A DNA stretch of 64,000 nucleotides. Origin: Lunularia cruciata (Eukaryota; Streptophyta; Marchantiopsida; Lunulariales; Lunulariaceae). Below are positions 52,896-62,001 of the stretch, in pieces (the stretch's first letter is position 1; every line of letters starts with the position of its first letter). The notes under the pieces were generated by a model. That model ran no database searches. It saw nothing but the letters and a program-made list of their open reading frames with translations, and was not told the origin of the DNA. The position numbers were made by a program, and so were the translations under genes. The DNA lies in contig OX419755.1 in assembly GCA_948567375.1 (NCBI GenBank), forward strand, positions 67,522,944-67,586,943, read 5' to 3'.

Positions 52896-55620
52896 TGTGG
52901 TGCCCACAATTTTTGTTTTTTTCAAAATAGAGAAGAAGAAGTGTATAGAGAAGTCGGACTGCGCCTATATGGCCAAAGAAGGCAAAGAAAGAGTCTCCGA
53001 GATGAAACCCAAAGTAAAGTGACTTCGGGTCAGAAGGCGAAGTACTTGGAAATTCCCTATCAGCACACAACCCGAAGTAAGGAGTCTTTGTATCCGGGAG
53101 AGCTCAACCCGAGGCGAAGTCAGTCTAACAACCTTTTGCCGGGGCAAGAAAGTCAAGAAGGGACCGTTCAAAAACCGGCGGCCCATACGCACGAAGTATG
53201 ATTGACAGTGACAGGTGCATGCATGAGGTGTGATTTCTTGGTAGAAACTTGAAGTGAAGAAAGACGAAGAAAGTGCAACTCTATAAGAATTGAACTTGGA
53301 ACGACGCAATGTTGAGTAATTTTCCTTTGCCATTGAGAAGTTGTCTTGCAGGTGATTATGGGAAGGGAAAAAGAGTTGGAAACGCGTTAGTGTATAAGGG
53401 AGAAGTTGCAAGAGTGAAACCAAGAGACAGTGAGAAAGTAGGAGAGATGGGAGGAGGAAAGAAGAACTCCAAATTTGCAATGAGAAATCATGCAATTTGG
53501 AGGTTAGATGTGATCACGAGGATCAAAGTCTTGAGCTGACTTTGGATCACCTTCTTGGCATGGAACTGGAACGTGAGTTTTCCAGGTTTCATGATAGAGA
53601 TCATCAAGAGCAAGTGTCTCGATAGACCCAAGGAAGAAGGGAAGAGAGGAAATCCGGCTCGCTGGATAAGTTGGATTGGAGATTAGTACTCGGGAAGGAA
53701 GCAGGCTCGGAGCAGGGGGCCACGTTCTTGGGGAAGGGAGAGATAGCCCAAGAAACCCAAGAGGTGAGAGATGCATTCTCGTCAAAGCGGACAAAGAATG
53801 GGTACAAAGTCAAGAGCTACAAAGATCCTATCAAGAGAAGAATTGTGAGTGCTCTGATGGCAATCTTGAAGCCAGAGAACACAACTTATGTGATGAAACA
53901 CCAAGCGGTGTTCTTTCACAAATTGTTTGCAGGAGAACTGATAAATTGGGCGAGGTGTTTCCATTGGAGAACGCAACAAATGGTTTGGAATCTGCGGGAT
54001 AAATTGCCTCCACACTACATCGTGCCGTTTGTAGCTCATTTCTACCTCGGGTTGAATTTGCTGAACTTGGTGGAGCAAACTTGGATGGTGTTGCATTTCC
54101 ATCCCAATTTGAGAAGGAAGGTCGATGTAGAGGAGCAGCAGTACATCTTGCAAATCAGAAGCACCGACGAGTACTACAAGAAGATGGGGAAGAATGTGGA
54201 GATCAAAGTGAGTACTCCAAAATTGAAGAAGAGAAGTCGGCAAGGCAAAGCCAACAACACAAAGAAACTTTGGAAGACCAGGAGAGGAACCCCAAGGTGA
54301 GGCATGGTGGTGATTGAGTCGGAAGATGAAGACTCGGAAGGTGACGCTGAGCGCAAGACCAAAGACTCGGAACATGAAGAGGAGCCCAAGCTAACGCTGT
54401 AGAGTGGAGATACGAGTAGCAACAGCGATGAGGGTGGAGAAATGACATTGGCGCCAACTGTTGCAGAGGAAGAAGAAGAAGTGCAGGCAGAGATTGAGGC
54501 CGAGGACAACACGAAGTTGGAAGATGAAGTACCCAAGGCAGAAGAGAAGATTGCAGTTCAGAGGGGAGTCCACTTGAGACATAAGGCAAAGTACAATGCA
54601 GGTCCGAGTAACGTGAAAGAAGAAGCAAATGAAAGCTTGGGAAGCAAGGCGTCCATTCCGATACGAAGACTATAGAGAAGAAGGCGAGTATTGGATGAAC
54701 ATGAAGTACAAAGAGAAGTTGCTACGCAAGAGGAAGTAGTAGCAAGCAATGGGATGGAGTATTTGAGAAAGGTCGTGTGTCCATTGCTGGTGAAGCTAGA
54801 GTACAAGAAGAAGGAGATGTAGTCGACTTGTCCAGAGGTGAAGACTGTCTTGCAGGTGTTATCAAGATTAGAAGAAGAGAACTCGGAGTTGAAGAAGAGT
54901 ATAACCCGAGGTGAGGAGGAAACGGAAGTACTACGAGTGGAGGCAATAATGACGACTCAGGTAATTAAAGACCTAAAGAGAGAAGTGAGTTATTGAGAAG
55001 ATCTTGTTAAGAAGAGTGACATAGCAAGGGAGAGACAAGTAGCTAAATATGAAATCTTGAAGCAGCAGTTTGCTGATTCAAGAGTAGAAGTTATCTATGC
55101 TATGGCAAGAGTAGCAGCAAAAGATCACGAGCTCAATAGGGTGATGGAGAGCCTAGAGGAGAAGAAGCAACTCTGGCAAAGAGAGTTGGCAGCACGATAT
55201 AGGGAAGAAGAGAGATTACGAGAGTTACTTTATAATCAGGAGGAGAAGGTTGTACAGAAGCAGAAGGAGAAGGAGACGGTGAAAGCCAAGTTTGAGGCGG
55301 AATTGGCCATGTATAGGGAGGATTGGCTCGCAGATCGTGAACGAGAAAGAAAGATGAGATTGGAGCCATTGAAGGAGATAGTCCTCAGGATGAATGTGAT
55401 GTTGAGTACAGAGGCCAACGTTTGAATTGAAGAGACGAGGCTGCACGAGTTGAAATTGTTGGTGCAAGTGACGAGGCAAAGACAGGCAAAAGACACTAAT
55501 TTGAATGCCTTGTTGATTAGTTTAAGAACTCGTGTAGATAGGAAGATCTTAAAAGTAGAAGACAATATTGCGATTAGATTAGATTTAGTGAAAATAGAGA
55601 TAGAAAAACTTCGGAAGGAT
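52896..55620 (+). mobile_element. D-g: family D unit truncated at its 3' end
   Basis: It starts TGTGGTGCCCACA after the flank GTCCA in E1. The ORF runs to EKLRKD and stops abruptly at 55620, where inverted E2 sequence begins. The D 3' region and the second GTCCA are missing. The palindromic motif is at 53007-53030. The truncation coincides with the loss of E1 integrase, so a single rearrangement probably removed both. Confidence 0.87.
53309..55620 (+). pseudogene. D-g ORF, truncated
   Basis: Starts MLSNFPLPLRSCLAGDYGKG. The N-terminal part is split by stops near 53538 and 53670; 53671-54300 is open with YKDPIKRRIVSALMAILKPENTTYVMKH. The charged linker reads HEEEPKLTL-stop. The coiled-coil part from 55057 reads KQQFADSRVEVIYAMARVAAK and REEERLRELLYNQEEK. 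The C-terminal tail is cut at KLRKD. Similar to D-c and D-d along its length. Confidence 0.75.
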
Positions 55621-55942
55621 TGAATGATGCTCTAACTTGGTCACAAACCACACATCTGGCAACAAACTGCTGTACCTTGGTCTGCATACCGCACCACCAA
55701 TAATGACTCTAGAGTAAGCTATATGTACGCTTTACTCCAAAATGTCCTAGCTCCTCATGAGCATGACGGACCAACTGTGGTCTTTGAGATGGAAGTGGTA
55801 CTACTTGCACTCTACCCTCCTCCCATACACACAAAAGATGTCTACCCTCCAATCTGAACCATCTGGCTTGCTGAAGAACACGGTCTCTCTTCTTGGCCCC
55901 AATTGTGCCACCCACAACACCAATGCAAGGATAGTCCATCAC
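55621..55942 (-). pseudogene. E2 integrase N-terminal zinc domain
   Basis: Reads FRLEGRHLLCVWEEGRVQVV, then RHAHEELGHFGVKRTYSLL and VQQFVARCVVCDQVRASF. The two His and two Cys of the HHCC zinc finger are present. A stop or frame change falls near 55709. The catalytic core is absent because the element ends at the D-g junction. In retrotransposons this domain helps integrase multimerise and bind DNA ends. Confidence 0.82.
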
Positions 55943-55998
55943 TAAGACATCATCATGAATGTCTTGCTAAACTGTACTAATATCTTCACTCTCTGGAT

Positions 55999-57380
55999 CT
56001 ATGACCTCAATAACTCCTCTGTATGCACTGAGAGAGATACCACCAAAGCCTTTGAAAATATACATAGAAAGGCCGATGCATGCCAACCTGGTACCATCTC
56101 CTCATTTGTCTCACCATGCCAATGTGCTCCGATCTGATCTTGCTGGCTGGGATATGGGTTTCTACTCAACCCATCTCCATCATGGTTCACCACTCTAGGT
56201 CTATGAACAACCATGAAATCATACTCTTGTAAAATCAAAGCCCATTGTGCAAGCTTCCTTGAAAGCTTATTGGACTCCATCAACCACTTCAATGGCTGAT
56301 GATCAATGATGAGAGTGAAGGGGTTACCAAATAGGTAACATCAGAAATGTGCTATTGCCCAAACTGCTGCCAAGCACTCTCCCTCATATGAACTATACTT
56401 TGCCTCCGCTGAATTGTTGGAGCAACTAGCATAGGCCACCACAAACTCCTTCCCCTCATCATCATGTTGGGTGAGCACCGCTCCAAGAAATGAACCTGAA
56501 ATGGTTGTCCTCTTATTGGTCTCCTCAAAATAGGAGTGGATGTCAACCTCTCCTTGAGCTCTACAAAAGCTCTCTCTTGCTCATCTCCCCAACACCACTC
56601 CTGTGTAAGCTTGGTTAGCTTTGTCAAGGCCTTGGCAATGGCACTAAATCCTCTAACATAGCAGTGATAGAAGTTTGCCAACCCAAGGAATGCTTGCACT
56701 CCACTCACATCCGTAGGTCGAGGAATATGTGCAATAGCCTCCACCTTGGTCTATTGAACACCAAGTCCTCTAGGGTAGATAGTGTGACCCAAATACTCAA
56801 CCTGCTCGTGGAAGAACCTACACTTCCCAAGATGTTATTTGAGTCCATGAGATCTCAACCTCTCAAACACCTCCAACAATAGTCTCTCATGCTCCTCTAT
56901 AGTAGTGCTATAGACCAAAATGTCATCAATATAGCACCGAGCAAAATCCAATCCAGCTAGGATCCTATCCATGACCCTCTGGAACTCATCAAGAGTGTTC
57001 TTTAACCCAAACAGTAAGAACCTCCATTGATATAACACATCCTTGCCATGAGGATCAATAGCCTAAAATGTTGTCTTGGACTTATCCTCTTCCTTGATCG
57101 GCAAATAATGATATCCCGCTCAAAGATCCAAAGTATTGAAGACCTTTGCATGCCCAATTGCATCAAGTATCTCCTCCGGTGTAGGCATGGGATACCAATC
57201 AGCCCTGGTCTATCGGTTGATAGGATGGTAATCTCCACACATCCGCTTATTTGTGTAGCTGCTATGCATATCCTTCTTGGCTGGCATCACTATCATTGAT
57301 GCATACTTTCCATGTGAAATCTCCACCAATTTAGCCTCAAAAAGGTCACTATTCCGGCTTTGAATCAATGTCCTCTCCAT
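55999..57380 (-). pseudogene. E2 reverse transcriptase and RNase H
   Basis: RT blocks: RMCGDYHPINRQT, PTPEEILDAIGHAKVFNTLDL, LYQWRFLLFGLKN, catalytic YIDD at 56922-56933, VEYLGHTIYPRGLG, VQAFLGLANFYHCYVRGFSAIAKALTKL. RNase H blocks follow: VVAYASCSN-type sequence after a frameshift, YEGECLAAVWAI, LIIDHQPLKWLMES (Asp kept, unlike E1) and HRPRVVNHDGDGLSRNPYP. Several stops (for example LDL-stop and LK-stop). Typical Ty3/gypsy order; inactive. Confidence 0.87.
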
Positions 57381-57940
57381 CTCACTATATCAATATGGAC
57401 GTTGGAAAACTGGTGTATTGCTAGTCAGTTCAATCTGTATACTAGGTCCTTTCAGAGCACCCAAATCCTTCATACTAAAGGCAAAACAACTCATGTGGCT
57501 CCTCAAGAACCTCAAACCCTCCGTCTTTCCTCTCCAGTAAGCTTGGGTCCAAGATCTAGCTCCCAAGTATCCTCTATAACTGTAGTAAGAGTGGAAGACA
57601 TATTGACTGGCTGCTACACTAGGCCCTTGAGAGCAATAGTGTCATATCTCCAACCACTAGAGGTCCTAGCCTCTGTGTGAAAAACTCCCCCCACTCTGGG
57701 TGCAAGCTCCACACGTCTCTTAGCTGCATCCCAAGTGGACCAAAGGTGTAATCCAAGTAGCCCACGCTCACTTGGATGGACTCTAAGTAGACCACTCCCT
57801 CTAGTAGCTATTGGTTGTGTCCCAAGAATACCATGCTCACTCGGTCTATTGCCCCTAGCATGTGCCTGAATTGTCTCGATAGGCACAAGGCTCACAAGTG
57901 TCCGAGTGGTGGTGCCTATCAAGCGCATCCTATGTTGCTC
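57381..57940 (-). other. E2 linker between methyltransferase and RT
   Basis: Mostly open sequence (the frame 57614-58096 covers the first part, VEQHRMRLIGTTTRTLVSLV to YDTIALKGLV). It is rich in Gly, Arg and Ser without a recognised domain. Several stops follow between 57380 and 57610. The matching segment is missing from E1. Confidence 0.5.
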
Positions 57941-59024
57941 TACCAAGCCAAGGCTCACAATCCATGTCAAACAGTTCTGGTCCATAGCCTGACCTAACAC
58001 TTGACACCTGGGTGCCTCTAACACTGCTAGAACAATGGTAATACCAGTGCAAAAACCCATCACCCGCTCTCTCTCATCAGCGTTGGGCTCCACCAACTGC
58101 TATAACTGTGAGTCCCAAACAAGTCCAAGTCCTCCCTCTCAAAAAGCATGAGAGCCTGGGAAACTCATGAGTGTAGGAAATGCAACTCTAGGCTGTCCAA
58201 CTAGGTTTACCAGTGCCATAGGTGACCTATCAACCACTACCATTATCTGAGACTGACGCCCAACATCCAAGATATCATCAACAAGGATGTGGTCAAGTTG
58301 TTGAATCCCATCATAAGCACGCTGTAAAATCTCTCTAGGTAAGAGGTTTGTTCACCAAAGACAAAGACAATGAGCCCGTGATCCCACTCTGGCTGCATCT
58401 AACAATATAGTAGGTTCCATCCAAGAATTGACCTGATGTACTCACCACCACTTTGGTGCAAGAATCACCCATCAAAGGAACGTTCTCCAAAAAGTAAGCT
58501 GGAGAAACGGATTGATGAACCTAGAGATGTTGTAGTATCCATAACATCTCCTAAATCACACTAGAATAAGGATCTTGAAGACCCAAACCTCTACCAGCAC
58601 GTGTATGTCTCTAACATGGCCATCCAAAAATCACCAAGTGAATAGGCCCATGTCTCTCTAGATCATGCGCCCCCAATAAGGAAATGTTTGTTGGTATGGC
58701 CTTTTGGTAACCTTTGACTGCTAACATTGGTAGCAACTCCAAATATTGATAGGCCAAGTGTGCTACATGGTGTAGAGAGACTTGACTAGCAGTCTCATCT
58801 CTCTCTACATACAAGTACCTCTATACTTGTATACCCGCTTGTAATACCGCAACTAGTCCAATACTAATCCCACCGAACAACTCCAATAGACATATCTCTT
58901 TTATTGGATGTTTCCAAGCAATGAGTGTGGTATCCAGAGGTGTCAAAGTAATCAAATCTGGAGGCTCATCCTCACACTCATCTCCTGATGGTACAAAGGC
59001 TCCACTCCAAGCTTGTTGCACCAA
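57941..59024 (-). pseudogene. E2 DNMT3-like cytosine-5 DNA methyltransferase domain
   Basis: Motif I: CLLELFGGISIGLVAVLQAGI, then after one TAG RYLYVERDETASQVSLHH. Motif IV: ERHGPIHLVIFGWPC with the catalytic Pro-Cys at 58614-58619, followed by a stop and RAGRGLGLQDP. Motif VI: LENVPLMGDSC (ENV at 58479-58487). Motif VIII region: LLDAARVGSRAHCLCLW. Motif IX-like: VEPNADERERVMGF. Motif X-like: CQVLGQAMDQNCLTWIV. All occur in the order seen in DNMT3 enzymes and span about 340 codons, a sensible size for a catalytic domain. About six stops or shifts make it inactive. No PWWP or ADD reader domain is visible upstream. Placement between protease and RT matches E1. Confidence 0.9.
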
Positions 59025-59706
59025 CTAATTTGCATGTTGTTGTAACGCTTCCTCTGAACTCCACAATGGAACATCCAAGGTGGATGGAACAATCCCACTC
59101 GTACTCCAAATCCAAGTGATATCCTATGGTACTAGATTATCCTCTACATAGGCGTTCCTCTCCAACAAGTCACCAGGCCAAGTAACTACACCACTTAAAG
59201 CTAAAACTGATGTTGCCATGGTCTTGGACTGTAGTGAGCCAAGATTGCCACTACTGAAGTATACTTGTAGGTGATATACCCGTCCCTCCCCAGACTGCCA
59301 ACCTGGTCTATAAGAGGTTGTCTCCTCCCAATAGTCAATACTGAAACCCATAGGGTATAACACTGCTCCCCCAACTAGCACATCATATGACTTAACTATT
59401 GTCGCAATAGCCTGAGCTCTCACCACTGAGCTATCAGTTAGATGACCAGGCTGAACTTGGACAACAAGCTCCCCACATGTGATGTACTATGTTGAACCAC
59501 CACCTAGAGATGTTTAGATCTGAATTGGACACCTCTCCATATCGGTCTTCCGTAACTCCATACCAACAATTGCAGCCTTCCCCAACATAAAGGGCTGCGC
59601 ACCCGAGTCTAACAAGACTCTCTGTGGTCTAAAGACCTTCCTTGAAGGTCCCACCAAACGGAAAATCCCCCTTTAGTTATCCAATAGGACCACACCAGGT
59701 GTGAAC
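59025..59706 (-). pseudogene. E2 protease and pre-methyltransferase segment
   Basis: The protease shows RVLLDSGAQPFMLGKAAIVGMELRKTDMERCP with D-S-G, then AQAIATIVKSYDVLVGGAVLYPMGFSIDYWEE as its C-terminal half. A further 100-odd residues (VVTWPGDLLERNAYVEDN, VQQAWSGAFVPSGDECEDEPPDLITLTPLD) lead into the methyltransferase. D-h cuts it on the upstream side. Confidence 0.78.
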
Positions 59707-59761
59707 TATGACAGCTCGACAAATATCACTTTTGCGGTAATCAGGTAAGTAAAGTTTGTTC
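59707..59761 (-). mobile_element. D-h: terminal fragment of a family D unit entered by B4
   Basis: 55 bp matching the D 3' end (TATGACAGCTCGACAAATA, then GCGGTAATCAGGTAAGTAAA), with changes in the terminal bases. B4 begins at 59762, so the remaining D-h probably continues beyond the window after B4. Confidence 0.8.
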
Positions 59762-60435
59762 TGTAACACCCATTTGTGCATGTGTGTGGTATTGTGATAT
59801 TTAGCTTGGTATTACAAGTACTTAAGAGATATTATTTATATAGAGATAAAGGATGGTTCTATATTAGTCATGGTTAGCTAAAGTTAGTCATAGCTAAGAT
59901 AGAGGGGACCTTACTTTAGAGGAAGTAGAAAAGATGAGCACCACTATTTTGGACTTTAGTGTGTTGACTTGGTATTATTCTTAGGTGTTTGGCTTTGAGG
60001 AAAGAGTTGAGAACTCTTGGGCCCGCAAGCCTTTTTGTTTTGGATTCTTCTTTAGTCCAAGGAAAGCCTATGTGAAGGAATCCTTGACTTAGTGGTTGGG
60101 TCAAGATAAGACCACATGCTTAGGGGAATATGCCCATGTGAATGGATATTCCTTTCTATTTTTTGACTTTACTTGACTTTTAGTCTAGTAACTTGAGTTA
60201 CTACGGTAATAAGTAACTTTGGTACGTAACCATTTCACAAGTATATAAACAAGGGGTGAGGAGGTACTCATCATCCTTTCATTTGCAACTATCTCTCTCA
60301 TTGAGTTCTCTAGTGAGCAATGTCTTGAGTCTTGGAGTGTTAGCCTTGGAGGAGTATGATGGAGTTTGGGTTCCTTGCCTTCTTAGTCCATGGTGCGCTA
60401 CCATAATAGCCACCAGAGGTTCAGGCCAGCTCACA
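59762..60435 (+). repeat. 5' LTR of B4
   Basis: 674 bp, TGTAACACCC...CCAGCTCACA. Lacks about 16 bp (TCCTGAGTGAGAGACA) near the 3' end and 2 bp of the CT repeat relative to B2. The TATATAAAC box is kept. Confidence 0.92.
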
Positions 60436-60439
60436 TTTT

Positions 60440-60456
60440 TGGTTCCGTTGCCGGGA
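60440..60456 (+). other. Primer-binding site of B4 (tRNA-Glu)
   Basis: TGGTTCCGTTGCCGGGA, identical to the other B copies. Confidence 0.82.
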
Positions 60457-60476
60457 CCTCTCTAGAAGGCAAGATA

Positions 60477-60647
60477 ATGTTCCGCGTTCAATTCTACATT
60501 AGGCAGAAGGAGGCTATGAGAGCTCACTTGGAGAGAACATTAGGAGAGGAGAGGGCTGAACTTATGTTAGAGAACCAAGATCCATTTGTATACCCTGTGG
60601 TTCATTATGATGTCTTTGAGGTGATTTTGTACATCTTGTACACATGA
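60477..60647 (+). CDS. B4 56-residue leader ORF
   Basis: Protein identical to that of B2 (MFRVQFYIRQKEAM to ILYILYT), although flanking leader sequence differs at several sites. No known domain. Confidence 0.5.
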   Translation: MFRVQFYIRQKEAMRAHLERTLGEERAELMLENQDPFVYPVVHYDVFEVILYILYT

Positions 60648-61294
60648 GAGGAATTGGAGAGATTGTGTGAGGTGGATTGTAGATTTTGGGGATCAAGGTG
60701 ATTTTGGGTAAAATCTCAAGTTTGAGATCTGGCCTTTAAATTTCTACACATGATAGCTTGGGTTATCTTTCAGTTAGCACACTTGAAATAATTATGAGAG
60801 CTAATATGCGCACTGGGCTAGAATTTTTGAAAGTTGATAGGATAAAGTGCTCCCGCAACTGCATGCTCTCTGGAAAATTATACAGAATCTGCCATTTCTT
60901 CAATTTTCAGTAAATTGTCCTGAAAATTTCCAAGAAAATTAAGTGCATTGTATCCTACCTGCTGCTACAAAAATTAGAGAGAGATCATTTTTGCGCAGGG
61001 AGTTATGAGTTTTTGAAGTGAGGGGAGTGGTTTTGAGACCAAATCTGAAATATGTGTGCTAAATAGAAAGGTGTCTAGGCCAAATGGCTTGATGAAAAGA
61101 TCTGAAATTTTGCAGGGAGGGACACCCTGGAGTTGTAATCAAGTGGACCAAATTTTAGAGGACTGTGACATACTGGTTGAGATATTTGAGTGACATTGTG
61201 AGGAAGGGTCAATTCTGCAGAGTGGAGATCTCATGCATGAGGAGTTTGAGATCAACAAAAAGCATGTTTGAGTGTTTAGATTCATCTTGGGAAC

Positions 61295-61750
61295 ATGGAG
61301 GGTCATCAAGAGTGGAAATTGAGATTATGCAAATTTCCCCAAGGGTTTGAGATGATTGTAGGGGTTGATTTGAGGAAAAGAGAGTTTACAATAGAATTTG
61401 AAGAGAGTATTGAGAGGATCCAAAAACCTACACCACTTGGAGGAAAGAGTGAGTCTAAGTGCTTTCTATGTGGAGAGAAGGGACATAAGGCAAGTTCATG
61501 TCCATTGACCTTTGAGAGCAAGAGATTGAGGGAAAGGAGAGGCTTACTTGACTTGGGTTTGCATGTTGGACCTTCTTCACCAAGATTGGGAAGGAGAAGA
61601 TCTAAGACCAAGGAGTTGTGTGAGGTTTGTGGAGTTGAAGGACTTCCAAAAGGACATGAGTGTAGTGGAGTAAAAGCACTTTTGGAAACTTTGGTGAAGG
61701 ATCTTGGAGAGAGTCTTAGTACAGCTACAGAAATACTACCACCTTCATAA
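61295..61750 (+). CDS. B4 ORF1: double Cys/His-knuckle protein, slightly truncated
   Basis: 151 residues. Both Cys/His clusters are intact. A TCA-to-TAA change removes the last six residues (SASSQD in B2). A few substitutions relative to B2 (KFPQGFEMIV, SIERI, RLGRRRS). Probably still foldable. Sits 250 bp upstream of gag. Confidence 0.7.
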   Translation: MEGHQEWKLRLCKFPQGFEMIVGVDLRKREFTIEFEESIERIQKPTPLGGKSESKCFLCGEKGHKASSCPLTFESKRLRERRGLLDLGLHVGPSSPRLGRRRSKTKELCEVCGVEGLPKGHECSGVKALLETLVKDLGESLSTATEILPPS

Positions 61751-62001
61751 GCTAGTTCTCAAGATTAGTGATGGAGATAATCTTTCAACTTATGGATAAA
61801 CTATCCATGAGAGTTAGATTAATATGCACTCTAGGATTTGATGTTGTTATAGAAATCTTGGAGCAACCTGAACCTTTTGTGTTCCCTAGAGTGGATTATT
61901 CTCAGATAGTGTTAGTCATGTATATACTCTATTAGTAATAGAGTGAGAGAAAAGAAAAGAGAAAAAAAATTGAGAGAAAAGAAAGATAGTGAGGGGTTAA
62001 G

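Larger units (their letters stand above)
55621..59706 (-). mobile_element. Element E2: second methyltransferase-bearing Ty3/gypsy element, inverted and truncated
   Basis: On the minus strand the order is protease, a spacer, DNA methyltransferase, a linker, RT, RNase H and the integrase zinc domain. It is cut on the left at 55620/55621 within integrase by a junction with D-g, and on the right at 59706 by D-h, inside the protease region. Gag and LTRs are outside the window or lost. It aligns with E1 throughout but is better preserved in the linker and RNase H. Confidence 0.87.
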
